Below are positions 9,083 through 22,078 of a DNA stretch of 64,000 bases, one piece after another. Made by a program: the position numbers and the translations under genes. Positions within the stretch are counted from its first letter, which is position 1, and each line of letters starts with the position of its first letter. The notes under the pieces were generated by a model. That model had not been told where the DNA came from. It worked only from the letters and a program-made list of their open reading frames with translations, and did no database searches. Source of the DNA: Euglena gracilis (lineage: Eukaryota > Euglenida > Euglenophyceae > Euglenales); assembly GCA_039621445.1 (NCBI GenBank), contig CP154957.1:32506399-32570398 (forward strand). Direction: 5' to 3'.

Positions 9083-10408
9083 CAGTACGGGGGGGGGGGC
9101 TGCGGACCCCCCGGTGAACTTCACCGGTGAACGTTCACCGGGGGGGGGGGGGGGTACTTTCGGCGGTGAAGTTCACCGGTGGAGGTTAGGCAGGGGTGGG
9201 GGGGGCTGTGGACCCCCCGGTGAAGTTCACCGGTGAACATTCACCGGGGGGGGGGGTACTTTCGGCGGTGAAGTTCACCGATGAAGTTCGCCGGTGAACT
9301 TCACCGTTTTGATGGTTGGGGCTGAAATTTTCATGGGTGAAATTTTGCTCCTTTCCTCTCAAAATGGTCATTTTGAGGTTGATGCTTCATGGAATTTTAT
9401 CGAAATTTCTGAAACTTGCCCAAAATGTCATTCTTTGGCCATTTTTGGCCAAAAAGTGCTCTCTCGGTGAACTTCACCGGTGAGGGGCCGCGCGGGGGGG
9501 GGGGCGGGAGGGGGGGTCCCGGACCCCCCCGAGCGGCGCGCCTAGCCTCCCATGATTTCGCTTTCTAGCTCAAATTTTTGGAGCATTGGACTTCAAAAAA
9601 GTTGTTAGCGTCTCGGCCCCTTCGGGGCCAGGGGAACAGAAAAAATTTGGTTGTGCCATGAAAAAAATTTTCCTCGGCGCTTCGCGCCGGGGAAAAAAAG
9701 GATGTGCTCCAAATTTTGTCGGTTCCTCGCCCCCCCCGGGAAAAAATTGTTCCGACACCGCTGCCCCCATTGTATGAAAATTGAAGGTTCGTTTCACGGG
9801 GTAACGTGGGAGGTTCAACACGTCTGACGAGGACCCTCGGCCACCATGGGGGGGGTCCCCATTTTGCCGTGCCGAGGGGTCAGTCCCCAAAGGGGGGGGG
9901 GTCCACCGTGGCAGACAGCCGGAATTTCGCAAAGGAAAATTCATTGGAGATCAGGCAGTAGACTTTGGTCATTTTGACCCCCCTCCCCCCCCCCTATGGT
10001 GAAGTTCACCGTTTGAAAGTTCACCGGGGGGTCCCGGACCCCCTCCCCCCCCTCTACCTAACCCATCGGTGAACGTCACCGGTGAAGTTCACCAAGAGAG
10101 CACTTTTTTGGCCAAAAGTGGCCAAAAAATGGCATTTTGGGCAAGTTTTTGGAAATTTCGATAAAATTCCATGAAGCATCAACCTCAAAATGACCATTTT
10201 GAGAGGAAAGGAGCAAAATTTCACCCATGAAAATTTCACCCCCAACCATCAAAACGATGAAGTTCACCGGTGAACTTCACCGGTGAACTTCACCGCCAAA
10301 AGTACCTCCCCCCCCCCCCCCGGTGAATGTTCACTGGTGAATGTGGCAGCTTTGACGGTCACGTGTGACCAGTGTGACCTCACGTACAACGGAGGTCAGG
10401 CAGTACGG

Positions 10409-10820
10409 CATAGTGGGCATTTTTTTGTTTTTTTTAAAAAAAAACAAAACAACGTGTTTTTTTTTAAAAAAACAGTAAAAAAAACATCAAAAAAAACAAA
10501 AGGAAATTTTTATTGAAAAAACTCGTTATGAAACTCCCAAACCATACTTTGAATCCTACTAAGTTCAAAAACTGCCAAAAATGGTCAAAAACATCCAAAA
10601 TGCAACAAAAATGGAATTTTATGACTTTTTTCATTTTTGTGGAAGGAAATGATTGGCAGAAATTACCCAGAAGTTGCCAAAAATCATTGAAAATGTGCAT
10701 TCAAAAAATTTTCCATGCAAAACCCACTGGGCGTTTTTTTGTTTTTTTTAAAAAAAACATTGTTAGAATTAAAAAAAACAAAAAAAACAACGTCAAAAAA
10801 AAACAGGCCGGCCCACTATG
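10409..10820 (+). mobile_element. A/T-rich CATAGTGGGC element, copy in unit 2
   Basis: Same ends and interior as the copy at 8670. The flanks are CAGTACGG and CAATACGG, one substitution apart, so this copy arose by duplication of the larger unit, not by fresh insertion. Confidence 0.7.
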
Positions 10821-12139
10821 CAATACGGGGGGGGCTGCGGACCCCCCGGTGAACTTCACCGGTGAACGTTCACTGGGGGGGAGGGGGGGTACTTTCGGCG
10901 GTGAAGTTCACCGGTGGAGGTTAGGCAGGGGTGGGGGGGGCTGTGGACCCCCCGGTGAAGTTCACCGGTGAACATTCACCGGGGGGGGGGTACTTTCGGC
11001 GGTGAAGTTCACCGATGAAGTTCGCCGGTGAATTTCACCGTTTTGATGGTTGGGGCTGAAATTTTCATGGGTGAAATTTTGCTCCTTTCCTCTCAAAATG
11101 GTCATTTTGAGGTTGATGCTTCATGGAATTTTATCGAAATTTCTGAAAACTTGCCCAAAATGTCATTCTTTGGCCATTTTTGGCCAAAAAGTGCTCTCTT
11201 GGTGAACTTCACCGGTGAGGGGCCGCGCGGGGGGGGGGGCGGGAGGGGGGATCCCGGACCCCCCCGAGCGGCGCGCCTAGCCTCCCATGATTTCGCTTTC
11301 AAGCTCAAGTTTTTGGAGCATTGGACTTCAAAAAAGGTGTTAGCGTCTCGGCCCCTTCGGGGCCAGGGGAACAGAAAAAATTTGGTTGTGCCATGAAAAA
11401 AATTTTCCTCGGCGCTTCGCGCCGGGGAAAAAAAGGATGTGCTCCAAATTTTGTCGGTTCCTCGCCCCCCCCGGGAAAAAATTGTTCCGACACCGCTGCC
11501 CCCATTGTATGAAAATTGAAGGTTCGTTTCACGGGGTAACGTGGGAGGTTCAACACGTCTGACGAGGACCCTCGGCCACCATGGGGGGGGGTCCCCATTT
11601 TGCCGTGCCGAGGGGGTCAGTCCCCAAAGGGGGGGGTCCACCGTGGCAGACAGCCGGAATTTCGCAAAGGAAAATTCATTGGAGATCAGGCAGTAGACTT
11701 TGGTCATTTTGACCCCCTCCCCCCCCCTATGGTGAAGTTCACCGTTTGAAAGTTCACCGGGGGGTCCCGGACCCCCTCCCCCCCCTCTACCTAACCCATC
11801 GGTGAACGTCACCGGTGAAGTTCACCAAGAGAGCACTTTTTTGGCCAAAAATGGCCAAAAAATGGCATTTTGGGCAAGTTTTCGGAAATTTCGATAAAAT
11901 TCCATGAAGCATCAACCTCAAAATGACCATTTTGAGAGGAAAGGAGCAAAATTTCACCCATGAAAATTTCACCCCCAACCATCAAAGCGGTGAAGTTCAC
12001 CGGTGAACTTGACCGGTGAACTTCCCCGCCGAAAGTACCTCCCCCCCCCCCCGGTGAATGTTCACTGGTGAATGTGGCAGCTTTGACGGTCACGTGTGAC
12101 CAGTGTGACCTCACGTACAACGGAGGTCAGGCAGTACGG

Positions 12140-12554
12140 CATAGTGGGCATTTTTTTGTTTTTTTTAAAAAAAAACAAAACAACGTGTTTTTTTTAAAAA
12201 AAAACAGTAAAAAAAACATCAAAAAAAACAAAAGGAAATTTTTATTGAAAAAACTCGTTATGAAACTCCCAAACCATACTTTGAATCCTACTAAGTTCAA
12301 AAACTGCCAAAAATGGTCAAAAACATCCAAAATGCAACAAAAATGGAATTTTATGACTTTTTTCATTTTTGTGGAAGGAAATGATTGGCAGAAATTACCC
12401 AGAAGTTGCCAAAAATCATTGAAAATGTGCATTCAAAAAATTTTCCATGCAAAACCCACTGGGCGTTTTTTTTGTTTTTTTTAAAAAAAACATTGTTAGA
12501 ATTAAAAAAAACAAAAAAAACAACGTCAAAAAAAAAACAGGCCGGCCCACTATG
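12140..12554 (+). mobile_element. A/T-rich CATAGTGGGC element, copy in unit 3
   Basis: Ends CATAGTGGGC and GCCCACTATG, flanked by CAGTACGG on both sides (12132-12139 and 12555-12562). Interior nearly identical to the copies at 8670 and 10409. Confidence 0.72.
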
Positions 12555-13545
12555 CAGTACGGGGGGGGGGGCTGCGGACCCCCCGGTGAACTTCACCGGT
12601 GAACGTTCACTGGGGGGGAGGGGGGGTACTTTCGGCGGTGAAGTTCACCGGTGGAGGTTAGGCAGGGGTGGGGGGGGCTGTGGACCCCCCGGTGAAGTTC
12701 ACCGGTGAACATTCACCGGGGGGGGGTACTTTCGGCGGTGAAGTTCACCGATGAAGTTCGCCGGTGAACTTCACCGTTTTGATGGTTGGGGCTGAAATTT
12801 TCATGGGTGAAATTTTGCTCCTTTCCTCTCAAAATGGTCATTTTGAGGTTGATGCTTCATGGAATTTTATCGAAATTTCTGAAAACTTGCCCAAAATGTC
12901 ATTCTTTGGCCATTTTTGGCCAAAAAGTGCTCTCTTGGTGAACTTCACCGGTGAGGGGCCGCGCGGGGGGGGGGCGGGAGGGGGGGTCCCGGACCCCCCT
13001 GAGCGGCGCGCCTAGCCTCCCATGATTTCGCTTTCAAGCTCAAGTTTTTGGAGCATTGGACTTCAAAAAAGGTGTTAGCGTCTCGGCCCCTTCGGGGCCA
13101 AGGGAACAGAAAAAAGTACATTTTGGTTGTGCCATGAAAAAAATTTTCCTCGGCGCTTCGCGCCGGGGAAAAAAAGGATGTGCTCCAAATTTTGTCGGTT
13201 CCTCGCCCCCCCCGGGAAAAAATTGTTCCGACACCGCTGCCCCCATTGTATGAAAATTGAAGGTTCGTTTCACGGGGTAACGTGGGAGGTTCAACACGTC
13301 TGACGAGGACCCTCGGCCACCATGGGGGGGGTCCCCATTTTGCCGTGCCGAGGGGGTCAGTCCCCAAAGGGGGGGGTCCACCGTGGCAGACAGCCGGAAT
13401 TTCGCAAAGGAAAATTCATTGGAGATCAGGCAGTAGACTTTGGTCATTTTGACCCCCCTCCCCCCCCCTATGGTGAAGTTCACCGTTTGAAAGTTCACCG
13501 GGGGGTCCCGGACCCCCTCCCCCCCCTCTACCTAACCCTGGCGAA

Positions 13546-13984
13546 GTCGGACACACTCACCTCAGAGTTGGTGCCAGGGTGAACCAGCCCTTACATTTGA
13601 CAGGGCTGGGCCAAGAGTGTGACGCCCAAACCTTTTACTCCTCACACGTCTCCTCATATGCCCCCCCCCCTCGCGCGACACAATGCGTGAGACGACAAGT
13701 TCACCCGATGTTGTATAATATTTTATGACCCCCCAACATGGTCAGCTATTTGTCCGGTGAACCTCCCCGGCCCACATCACTTCAATCCCCTCAGTCTCTT
13801 GGCTGCTTTTCAAAATACGTAACCACACCCTGGCTTATTATAAGGGGTGAAATGCACCAACCCCTGTAACGCCATCACCCCCGAGACGGCTCTTAGAAAC
13901 CAGCGACCCCCCCCCCCCGGCCTTTATCCCGCCAGCACGCCCCCTCGTGGTTGTGCTGCGCTGTCTTCACTCGGTCCCGCGGGC
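13546..13984. other. Transition stretch, no gene seen
   Basis: Unique-looking sequence between the 1.74-kb array and the 36-bp minisatellite. It contains short C-runs and one TTTGTCCGGTGAACC phrase, but no domain-bearing frame. Confidence 0.3.
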
Positions 13985-14357
13985 CCGTCGACCTGGCGTT
14001 GTTCCTCGGTCCACCGAGGCCGTCGACCTGGCGTTGTTCCCTCGGTCCACCGCGGCCGTCGACCTGGCGTTGTTCCCTCGGTCCACCGCGGCCGTCGACC
14101 TGGCGTTGTTCCCTCGGTCCACCGCGGCCGTCGACCTGGCGTTGTTCCCTCGGTCCACCGCGGCCGTCGACCTGGCGTTGTTCCCTCGGTCCACCGCGGC
14201 CGTCGACCTGGCGTTGTTCCCTCGGTCCACCGCGGCCGTCGACCTGGCGTTGTTCCCTCGGTCCACCGCGGCCGTCGACCTGGCGTTGTTCCCTCGGTCT
14301 ACCGCGGCCGTCGACCTGGCGTTGTTCATTCGGTCCACCATGGCCGTCGACCTGCCT
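13985..14357. repeat. 36-bp minisatellite, about ten copies
   Basis: The unit contains GGCCGTCGACCTGGCGTTGT and repeats every 36 bp from about 13987 to 14346, with slightly degenerate edge units. Because 36 is divisible by three, several frames stay open on both strands and give 12-residue repeats (for example RGRRPGVVPSVH). I regard these as by-products of the satellite. There are no variable spacers, so this is not a CRISPR array. A related 38-bp version lies at 25781-25918. Confidence 0.85.
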
Positions 14358-14359
14358 GA

Positions 14360-15400
14360 CCGACCCGTCTCCCTCCCCCTTGGGCAAAACCACCCAGCCC
14401 CCACCAATGAGTTGGCCGCCGACCCCACCCCCTACCCGCCCCCACCCAGGAACCCTGCCCCGGCTCTGCCTCTACCTATTACCCTCCCCACCCACCCACC
14501 CACCCACCACCCATGAACCCTGCTTTTCTAATTAATTGGGAAACTCCATCTCCCCGCTTCATTGGTTGGTTTCTTGTTGTTTCCGTGTGACCATCCTCTC
14601 ACATATGACCATTTATTTGCATCCCTGGCCCGAACTTTACCTGTGAATGATATCCCATTTTCTCAGTCACATACACAGGTCAGCCAGTGTACACCAGTGG
14701 GGCATTTTTGGTTCAATATGAGCCTCCAGATCCCTCAACTGAAACGCACTATACGGCGCACATCTACAAAGACTAATTCAGCCGGCGTTTTTTCCAGCCG
14801 GCTGGCTAGAATCCCCCTGGGGGGACAAAGCACTAAATTCTTTTTGAATTTAAGCGAGAAAGACCCCTCCCCAGTGCAGTTTCCACCCTGTCCACACTGG
14901 CCTTGTCCATTCTGGCCAGCGGCGCCCGTGTATGTAACGACGTCCTGGCCCAGCCCCGTGTCGACAGACCAGGGACTAGGACTGACTACCCAGGCCCCGC
15001 AGCGGCCTAGTTTTTCTCGCTGCACCCTAGACAACACGCTTGTCCTGCCGTCTGGCAAAACCAGGGCCCCAGAGGGGGTAGCATGCGCCCCCCCCCCCCC
15101 CCCGATTCAAGGCACCGCCGGAAACTCACCAACACTCCCCGGTCACGCCTCCGCCCAAATCGCCCCCTAAACCCGACCCCCCACGTATAACCCCCCATCC
15201 TATAACCCCTCCTATTTATAACCCCCACCCTCGGGCCCAACCACTAAACCGTGATTTATCATCCCCCCGGAAGCCATGAGAAGGCAAAGAGACCGCCAAG
15301 GCTAAAACCACCCACTTATAGCCCCCCCCTCGGGGTCAACCACTAAACAGGATCCTATAACCCCCCGGGGGGTTACAGGTGAGGGGAGGGTTTATCTACA
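14360..15400. other. No confident gene; CCC-rich and TATAACCCCCC repeats
   Basis: A plus-strand frame at 14562-15170 (202 codons) has no recognisable domain, signal or conserved motif. From about 15180 to 15370 the phrase TATAACCCCCC recurs several times with CCACTAAAC, a loose tandem leading into the 35-bp satellite. Confidence 0.35.
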
Positions 15401-18400
15401 CCAGCTGGCAACCCCGGCCCTGCCCCCTACCTATCCCAGCCGGCAGCCCCAGCCCCGCCCCCTGCCGACTCCAGCCGGCAGCCCCGGCCCCGCCCCCTAC
15501 CTACTCCGACTGGCAACCCCGGACCCGCCCCCAACCGACTCCAGCCGACACCCCCGACCCGCCCCCGACCCCGCTCCCTACCAACTCCAGCCGACATCCC
15601 CGACCTGCCCCATACCTATCCCAGCCGGCTGCCCCGGCCCCGCCCCCAACCTACTCCGACTAGCAACCCCGGCCCCGCCCCCTACCGACTCCAGCCGACA
15701 CCCCCGGCCCCGCCTCCTACCAACTCCAGCCGGCAGCCCCGGCCCCGCCCCTTACTGATTCGAGCCGACATCCCCGACCCGCCCCCTACCTACTCCGACT
15801 GGCAGCCCCGGCCCCGCCCCCTACCGACTCCAGCCGACACCCCCGACCCGCCCCCTACCTTTCCCAGCCGGCAGCCCCGAACCCGCCCCCTACCGTCTCC
15901 AACCGACACCCCCGACCCGCCCACTACCTATCCCAGCCGGCAGCCTTGGCCCCGCCCCTACTGACTCCAGCCGACATCCCCGACCCGCCCCCGCCCAAAT
16001 CCGACTGGCATCCCCGACCCCGCCCCCTACCGACTCCAGCCGACTTCCCCGACCCGCACCATACCTTTCCCAGCCGGCAGCCCCGACCCCGCCCCCTACC
16101 GACTCCAGCCGACACCCCCGATCCGCCCCCTACCTATCCCAGCCGGCAGCCCCGGACCCGACACCTACCGACTCCAGCCGACATCCCCGACCCGCCCCCT
16201 ACCTATCCCAGCCGGCAGCCTTGGCCCCACCCCCTACTGACTCCAGCCGGCAGCCCCGACCCGCCCCCGACCAAATCCGACTGGCAGCCCCGACCCCGCC
16301 CCCTACCGACTCCAGCCAACACCCCCGACCCGCCCCCTACCTATCCCAGCCGGCAGCCCCGGACCCGCCACCTACCGACTCCAGCCGACATCCCCGACCA
16401 GCCCCATACCAGTCCCAGCCGGCAGCCCCGGCCCCGCCCCCTGCCGACTCCGACTGGCAACCCCTGCCCCGCCCCCTACCGACTCCAGCCGACCCTCCCC
16501 CTACCTATCCCAGCCGGCAGCCCCGGCCCCGCCACCTACCGACTCCAGCCGACATCCCCGACCCGCCCCCTACCTATCCCAGCCGGCAGCCTTGGCCCTG
16601 CCCCCTACTGACTCCAGCCGACATCCCCGACCCGCCCCCGACCAAATCCGACTGGCAGCCCCGACCCCGCCCCCTACCGACTCCAGCCGACACCCCCGAC
16701 CCGCCCCCTACCTATCCCAGCCGGCAGCCCCGGACCCGCCACCTACCTACTCCGACTGGCAACCCCGGCCCCGCCCCCTACCGACTCCAGCCGACATCCC
16801 CGGCCCCACCCCCTACCGACTCCAGCCGGCAGCCCCGGCCCCGCCCCTTACTGACTCCAGCCGGCAGCCCCGACCTGCCCCATACCTATCCCAGCCGGCA
16901 GCCCCGGCCCCGCCCCCTACCTACTCTGACTGGCAACCCCGGCCCCGCCCCCTACCAACTCCAGCCGACAGCCCCGGCCCCGCCCCCTACCGACTCCAGC
17001 CGGCAGCCCCGGCCCCGCCCCCTACCGACTCCAGCCGGCAGCCCCGACCTGCCCCATACCTATCCCAGCCGGCAGCCCTAGCCCCGCCCCTACCTACTCC
17101 GACTGGCAACCCCGGCCCCGCCCCCTACCGACTCCAGCCGACATCCCCCGCCCCGCCCCTGCCGACTCCAGCCGGCAGCCCGCCCCGCCCGCCCCCTACC
17201 TCCTCCAGCCGACATCCCCGACCCGCCCCCGACCAAATCCGACAGGCAGCCCCGGCCCCGCCCCCTACCGACTCCAGCCGACACCCCGATCCCCCCTACC
17301 TACCAGCCGGCAGCCCCCGGACCCGCCACCTACCGACTCCAGCCGACATCCCCGACCCGCCCCCCCTGCCCCCTACTTACTACTCCAGCCGACATTCCCG
17401 ACCCGCCCCCGACCAAATCCGACTGGCAGCCCCGACCCCCCCCCCTACCCACTCCAGCCGCCACCCCCCGACCCCCCCCCCTACCTATCCCAGCGGGCAG
17501 CCCTAGCCCCGCCCCTACCTACTCCGACTGGCAACCCCGGCCCCGCCCCCTACCGACTCCAGCCGACATCCCCGGCCCCACCCCCTACCGACTCCAGCCG
17601 GCAGCCCCGGCCCCGCCCCTTACTGACTCCAGCCGACATCCCCGACCCGCCCCCGACCAAATCCGACTGGCAGCCCCGACCCGCCCCCTACCAACTCCAG
17701 CCGGCAGCCCCGACCTGCCCCATACCTATCCCAGCCGGCAGCCCCGGCCCCGCCCCCTACCTACTCTGACTGGCAACCCCGGCCCCGCCCCCTACCGACT
17801 CCAGCCGACATCCCCGGCCCCGCCCCCTACCAACTCCAGCCGGCAGCCCCGGCCCCGCCCCCTACCGACTCCAGCCGGCAGCCCCCCCCCCGCCCCCTCC
17901 CGCCTCCCCCCGGCAGCCCCCACCCGCCCCATACCGACCCCAGCCGGCAGCCCTAGCCCCGCCCCCTACCGACCGACTCCGACTGGCAACCCCGACCCGG
18001 CCCCCTACCAACTCCAGCCGGCAGCCCCGGCCCCGCCCCCTACCGACTCCAGCCGACATCCCCGGCCCCGCCCCCTACCGACTCCAGCCGACATCCCCGG
18101 CCCCGCCCCCTACCAACTCCAGCCGACATCCCCGGCCCCGCCCCCTACCGACTCCAGCCGGCAGCCCCGGCCCCGCCCCCTACCGACTCCAGCCGGCAGC
18201 CCCGACCTGCCCCATACCTATCCCAGCTGGCAGCCCTAGCCCCGCCCCCTACCGACTCCGACTGGCAACCCCGACCCCGCCCCCTACCAACTCCAGCCGG
18301 CAGCCCCGGCCCCGCCCCCTACCGACCCCAGCCCGCATCCCCCGCCCCGCCCCCTACCAACTCCAGCCGGCAGCCCCGGCCCCGCCCCCTACCGACTCCA

Positions 18401-18904
18401 GCCGACATCCCCGGCCCCGCCCCCTACCGACTCCAGCCGGCAGCCCCGGCCCCGCCCCTTACTGACTCCAGCCGACATCCCCGACCCGCACCCGACCAAA
18501 TCCGACTGGCAGCCCCGACCCCGCCCCCTACCGACTCCAGCCGGCAGCCCCGACCTGCCCCATACCTATCCCAGCCGGCAGCCCTAGCCCCGCCCCCTAC
18601 CGACTCCGACTGGTAACCCCGGCCCCGCCCCCTACCCACTCCAGCCGGCAGCCCCGGCCCCGCCCCCTACCAACTCCAGCCGACATCCCCGGCCCCGCCC
18701 CCTACCGACTCCAGCCGGCAGCCCCGGCCCGCCCCCGACCAAATCTGACTGGCAGCCCCGGCCCCGCCCCCTACCAACTCCACCCGGCAGCCCCGACCTG
18801 CCCCATACCTATCCCAGCCCGCAGCCCTAGCCCCCCCCCGTACCGACTCCGACTGGCAACCCCGGCCCCGCCCCCTACCGACTCCAGCCGACATCCCCGG
18901 CCCC
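15401..18904 (+). repeat. 35-bp satellite array, about 100 copies
   Basis: The unit is 35 bp, for example CGCCCCCTACCGACTCCAGC followed by CGGCAGCCCCGGCCC. Variant units (CTACCTATCCCAGCC, GACCAAATCCGACTGG) recur in the same order, showing higher-order repeats. Long proline-rich frames occur in all plus frames because the period is not divisible by three. They are artefacts of the satellite. Confidence 0.9.
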
Positions 18905-20583
18905 GCGGCATGCTGATGTTGGGTCGTGAGGGAAACCAGCACAAATTCAAGCTGCGGAGAGAGCTGTGACCCACTGCGGCCCGGAGGGGGCAGGGGGCGA
19001 GGAAAATGGTCCGAATGTCATGAGAATGGAGGGTGGGCTGGGGGTGCAGGAGGCGTTGAGGAAAATTCGCTTCCCCGGCGTGTTCCCGCTTGGTACGCCT
19101 GTACGCACACACCCACACCCACAAATCCACACCCACACCCACCACCACACCCCCCCCACACCACACCCCACACCCACCCACACCCACCCCCACCCCCACA
19201 CCCCGCACCCCACCCCCCCCCCCACGCAACCTGCACCACCCATGCCCGCCGCCACACACACACAACACACACGCACCCTCACCCCCACACAATTTCTCCG
19301 TTCTTTGGAAATTTGGCAATGGTGTTCTTCATATTTATTTGGGTTTCTACTACAGTGTGGTTCTCATCCTAATTTTGGGGGTTCGCAGTGAAGAGCACTT
19401 GAGCTGCCGACTGGTGAGTCAATGTGATATGACTGAAATGAGCTGCAAAAGAAACTCTGGTGAAATTTATGGGCGAAAATTAAGAGAGTATTCAAAGGAC
19501 GGTTGCAGTTAGGTGGTTGCACTTCAGCAGCCTGAACAAAATTTAGACAAAGCGGGGGAAGAGTTTCCCAGATACTTAAAGGAGGAGGGTATTTGTGGGT
19601 GGGTGGGGTGGGTAGTGGGTGGCAGAACCGGGCAGGGCTCCTGGATGCTGGGCGGGTGGCGGAGGGGGAGGGTCGGCACCACCATGCTTGGCAGGGGGTG
19701 GGTGAGCTGGGGGGAGGGGGCGGCGGGGCTGGCAGAAACACGGTGTCAGGCCCATGGTGACCGGTCCAAGATTAAAGGTCCAAGAGGCAGCAAAAAGAAA
19801 CCATGAATTATGAATTGGCCGGTGCACACAAAATACATTGGTATGCGGATATCAAGCTTGAGATAAAACAGCATATGCAATGCGACAAACCGTGGAGAGA
19901 GCTGTGCCTCACCGCGGTCTGGAGGGGAATGGGGGCGTGCACAGCTGCCACATATGAGCGGATGGGAGAACATGGGCCCCGTGTGCTTAAACCAGGGAGC
20001 AGGCTGGGGGCTGGGAGGCGCTGAGAAAGATTTATTTTCCCCAAAAGCTTTCTTCCCCCTTTCTTCTTTCCCGGTATCCGGGAGATATTTCCTTTTTTTG
20101 TTTCGTGTGGGGTTCCACCACAATGGGTTTCTATTCAGATATTTGGGGGTTCAGAGTGAAGTGGATTTGGGCTGGTGTGTAAATGTGAAGTAACTGAAAT
20201 GAGCAGCAAATTAAATTTGTGTATGAAAATTAAAGCGTGTTCAAAAGGTGGTTGCAGATGAGTGGTTGCACTCAAGCAGCGTGAACAAAATTTAGACAAA
20301 GAGGGGGGAAGAGGTTCCCAATAACTTAAAGTGCAGGGTATTTGTGTGTGTGCACTGGGGTGGGAAATGGGTGGACAGAATCGGGGCAGGGTTCCTGGGT
20401 GCCGGACGGGGGGGGGGTGGAGGGGGGGGTCGGCGGACACCATCCTTGGCGCCGGGGGGATTAAGATTAGGATTAATGGCACTCCACATTTCTGCATTGC
20501 CCAAGGTCAGAGCCAAGGCAGGGCCGTAATTGCCCTGCCTCCAAAGGGCCTACCCGGGGCCCGGACAAGAATGTGTGGGTCTT
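18905..20583 (+). repeat. Two diverged direct copies of a ~0.8-kb repeat between inverted satellites
   Basis: Copy 1 is about 18905-19800 and copy 2 about 19860-20600. Shared landmarks in order are GGAGAGAGCTGTG, GAGGCG(C/T)TGAG(A/G)AA, TTTGGGGGTTC, AACAAAATTTAGACAAAG and a G-rich GGGTGG tail. Copy 1 carries an extra C/A-rich simple repeat at 19105-19290. The end of copy 2 (20464-20575) recurs in reverse complement at about 26690-26780. No gene is recognised. Confidence 0.65.
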
Positions 20584-21527
20584 CCGGCTGGGGAAGGATG
20601 GGGCGGGGCCGGTGCTGCCAGCTGGGGTAGGTAGGGGGCGGGGCCGGGGTTGCCAGCCGGAGTCGGTAGGGGGCGGGGCCGGGGCTGCCGGCTGGAGAGG
20701 GTAGGGGGCGGGGCCGGGGTGCCAGTCGGGGTGGGTAAGGGGGGGGGCTAGGGCTGCTGGCTGGGATAGGTATGGGGCAGGTCGGGGCTGCCGGCTGGAG
20801 TCGGTAGGGGGCGGGGCCGGGGCTGCCAGTCGGATTTGGTCGGGGGCGGGTCGGGGGTGTCGGCTGGAGTCGGTAGGGGGCGGGGCCGGGGCTGCCGGCT
20901 GGAGTCGGTAGGGGGTGGGGCCGGGGATGTCGGCTGGAGTTGGTAGGGGGCGGGGCCGGGGTTGCCAGTCGGAGTAGGTAGGTGGCGGGTCCGGGGCTGC
21001 CGGCTGGGATAGGTAGGGGGCGGGTCGGCTGGAGCCGGTAGGGGGCGGGGCAGGGGTTGCCAGTCGGAGTCGGCAGGGGGCGGGGACGGGGCTGCCGGCT
21101 GTGATAGGTATGGGGCTGGTCGGGGATGTCGGCTGGAGTCGGTAGGGGGCGGGTCCGGGGCTGCCGGCTGGGATAGGTAGGGGGCGGGTCGGGGTTGTCG
21201 GCTGGAGTCGGTAGGGGGCGGGGTCGGGGCTGCTAGTCGGATTTGGTCGGGGGCGGGTCGGGGATGTCGGCTGGAGTCAGTAGGGGGCAGGGCCAAGGCT
21301 GCCGGCTGGGATAGGTAGGGGGCGGGTCGGGGATGTCGGCTGGAGTCGGTAGGTGGCGGGTCCGGGGCTGCCGGCTGGGATAGGTAGGGGGCGGATCGGG
21401 GGTGTCGGCTGGAGTCGGTAGGGGGCGGGGTCGGGGCTGCCAGTCGGATTTGGTCGGGGGCGGGTCGGGGATGTCGGCTGGAGTCAGTAAGGGGCGGGGC
21501 CGGGGCTGCCGGCTGGAGTTGGTAGGG
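20584..21527 (-). repeat. 35-bp satellite array, inverted, about 27 copies
   Basis: Reverse complement of the 15401-18904 satellite, with the same variant units. It faces the first array across the duplicated 0.8-kb repeat, forming a large inverted structure. Confidence 0.88.
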
Positions 21528-22078
21528 GCATCACTTTTCTTTTTGCATGCACCATCCAATTCATGGTTTCCTCTGCTGCCTCACGCAATTTTGAACCCTC
21601 CCCTGAGAAATTTAACCCCCCACGTGGTTTTCTGCACACTGACTGCCTGGACCTCCCCAACGTTTCGGATTACCACAAGCCGCGGAATTTTCCCAATAAT
21701 CCAAACCTCCATGATGTTCTGTTTTTCAATTCCCGAATAAACCTGACAACCCATTGGTGTTCTACCCCCCCGAACTGCGGATAACACCCTCGCCCAGATG
21801 GTGTCCTACCCACCGAGCTCCCGGACCACTCCGACTACCCTGTGACATTCCAGGCCTCTCCATGGGTTTTGATATAACCCCAGCCACCCTGTGGAGTCCA
21901 ACCCGTCAAAATGCCGCATAACCCCAACCAACCCATTACTCTACCTGCTGAACTTTTGGTAAACCCAACACCCCGTGGTCTTCGACACATATCACTGCCA
22001 GAAATCCAATGCACCAAATATCCGCATAACCAGGACCCCCCCCCCTGGTGTTTCTCCCGACCCATTACATTCCCCCCC

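Larger units (their letters stand above)
7831..13545. repeat. Array of 1.73-1.74-kb units with GGTGAA/TTCACC palindromes
   Basis: From about 8590, three head-to-tail units repeat with periods of 1739 and 1731 bp, measured between the embedded A/T-rich elements at 8670, 10409 and 12140. Each unit has nested GGTGAACTTCACCGGTGAA palindromes, two inverted ~230-bp arms (containing ATTTTGCTCCTTTCCTCTC) around the A/T-rich element, G/C runs, and hairpins such as GGCCCCTTCGGGGCC and CGGCGCTTCGCGCCGG. The leading part, 7831-8590, is a related segment in opposite orientation. Open frames in these units are low-complexity and not credible genes. Confidence 0.75.

Noticed and set aside
11102-11812. 236-codon minus-strand frame, with similar ones at 8565, 10513 and 12068
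   Set aside because: It runs through G/C homopolymers and the 1.74-kb repeat; the frame shifts between copies with changes in homopolymer length.
13985-14357. CRISPR-like array of 36-bp repeats
   Set aside because: The repeats are directly adjacent with no variable spacers, and the context is eukaryotic.
13847-14535. Repeat proteins of 150-195 codons on both strands
   Set aside because: They come from the 36-bp minisatellite, whose period keeps several frames open; there is no start context or domain.
14562-15170. 202-codon plus-strand frame
   Set aside because: No recognisable motif, ends in C-runs, and no splice-compatible partners were found.
15946-17506. Long proline-rich open frames of 220-304 codons
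   Set aside because: They are translations of the 35-bp satellite, open in all three frames.
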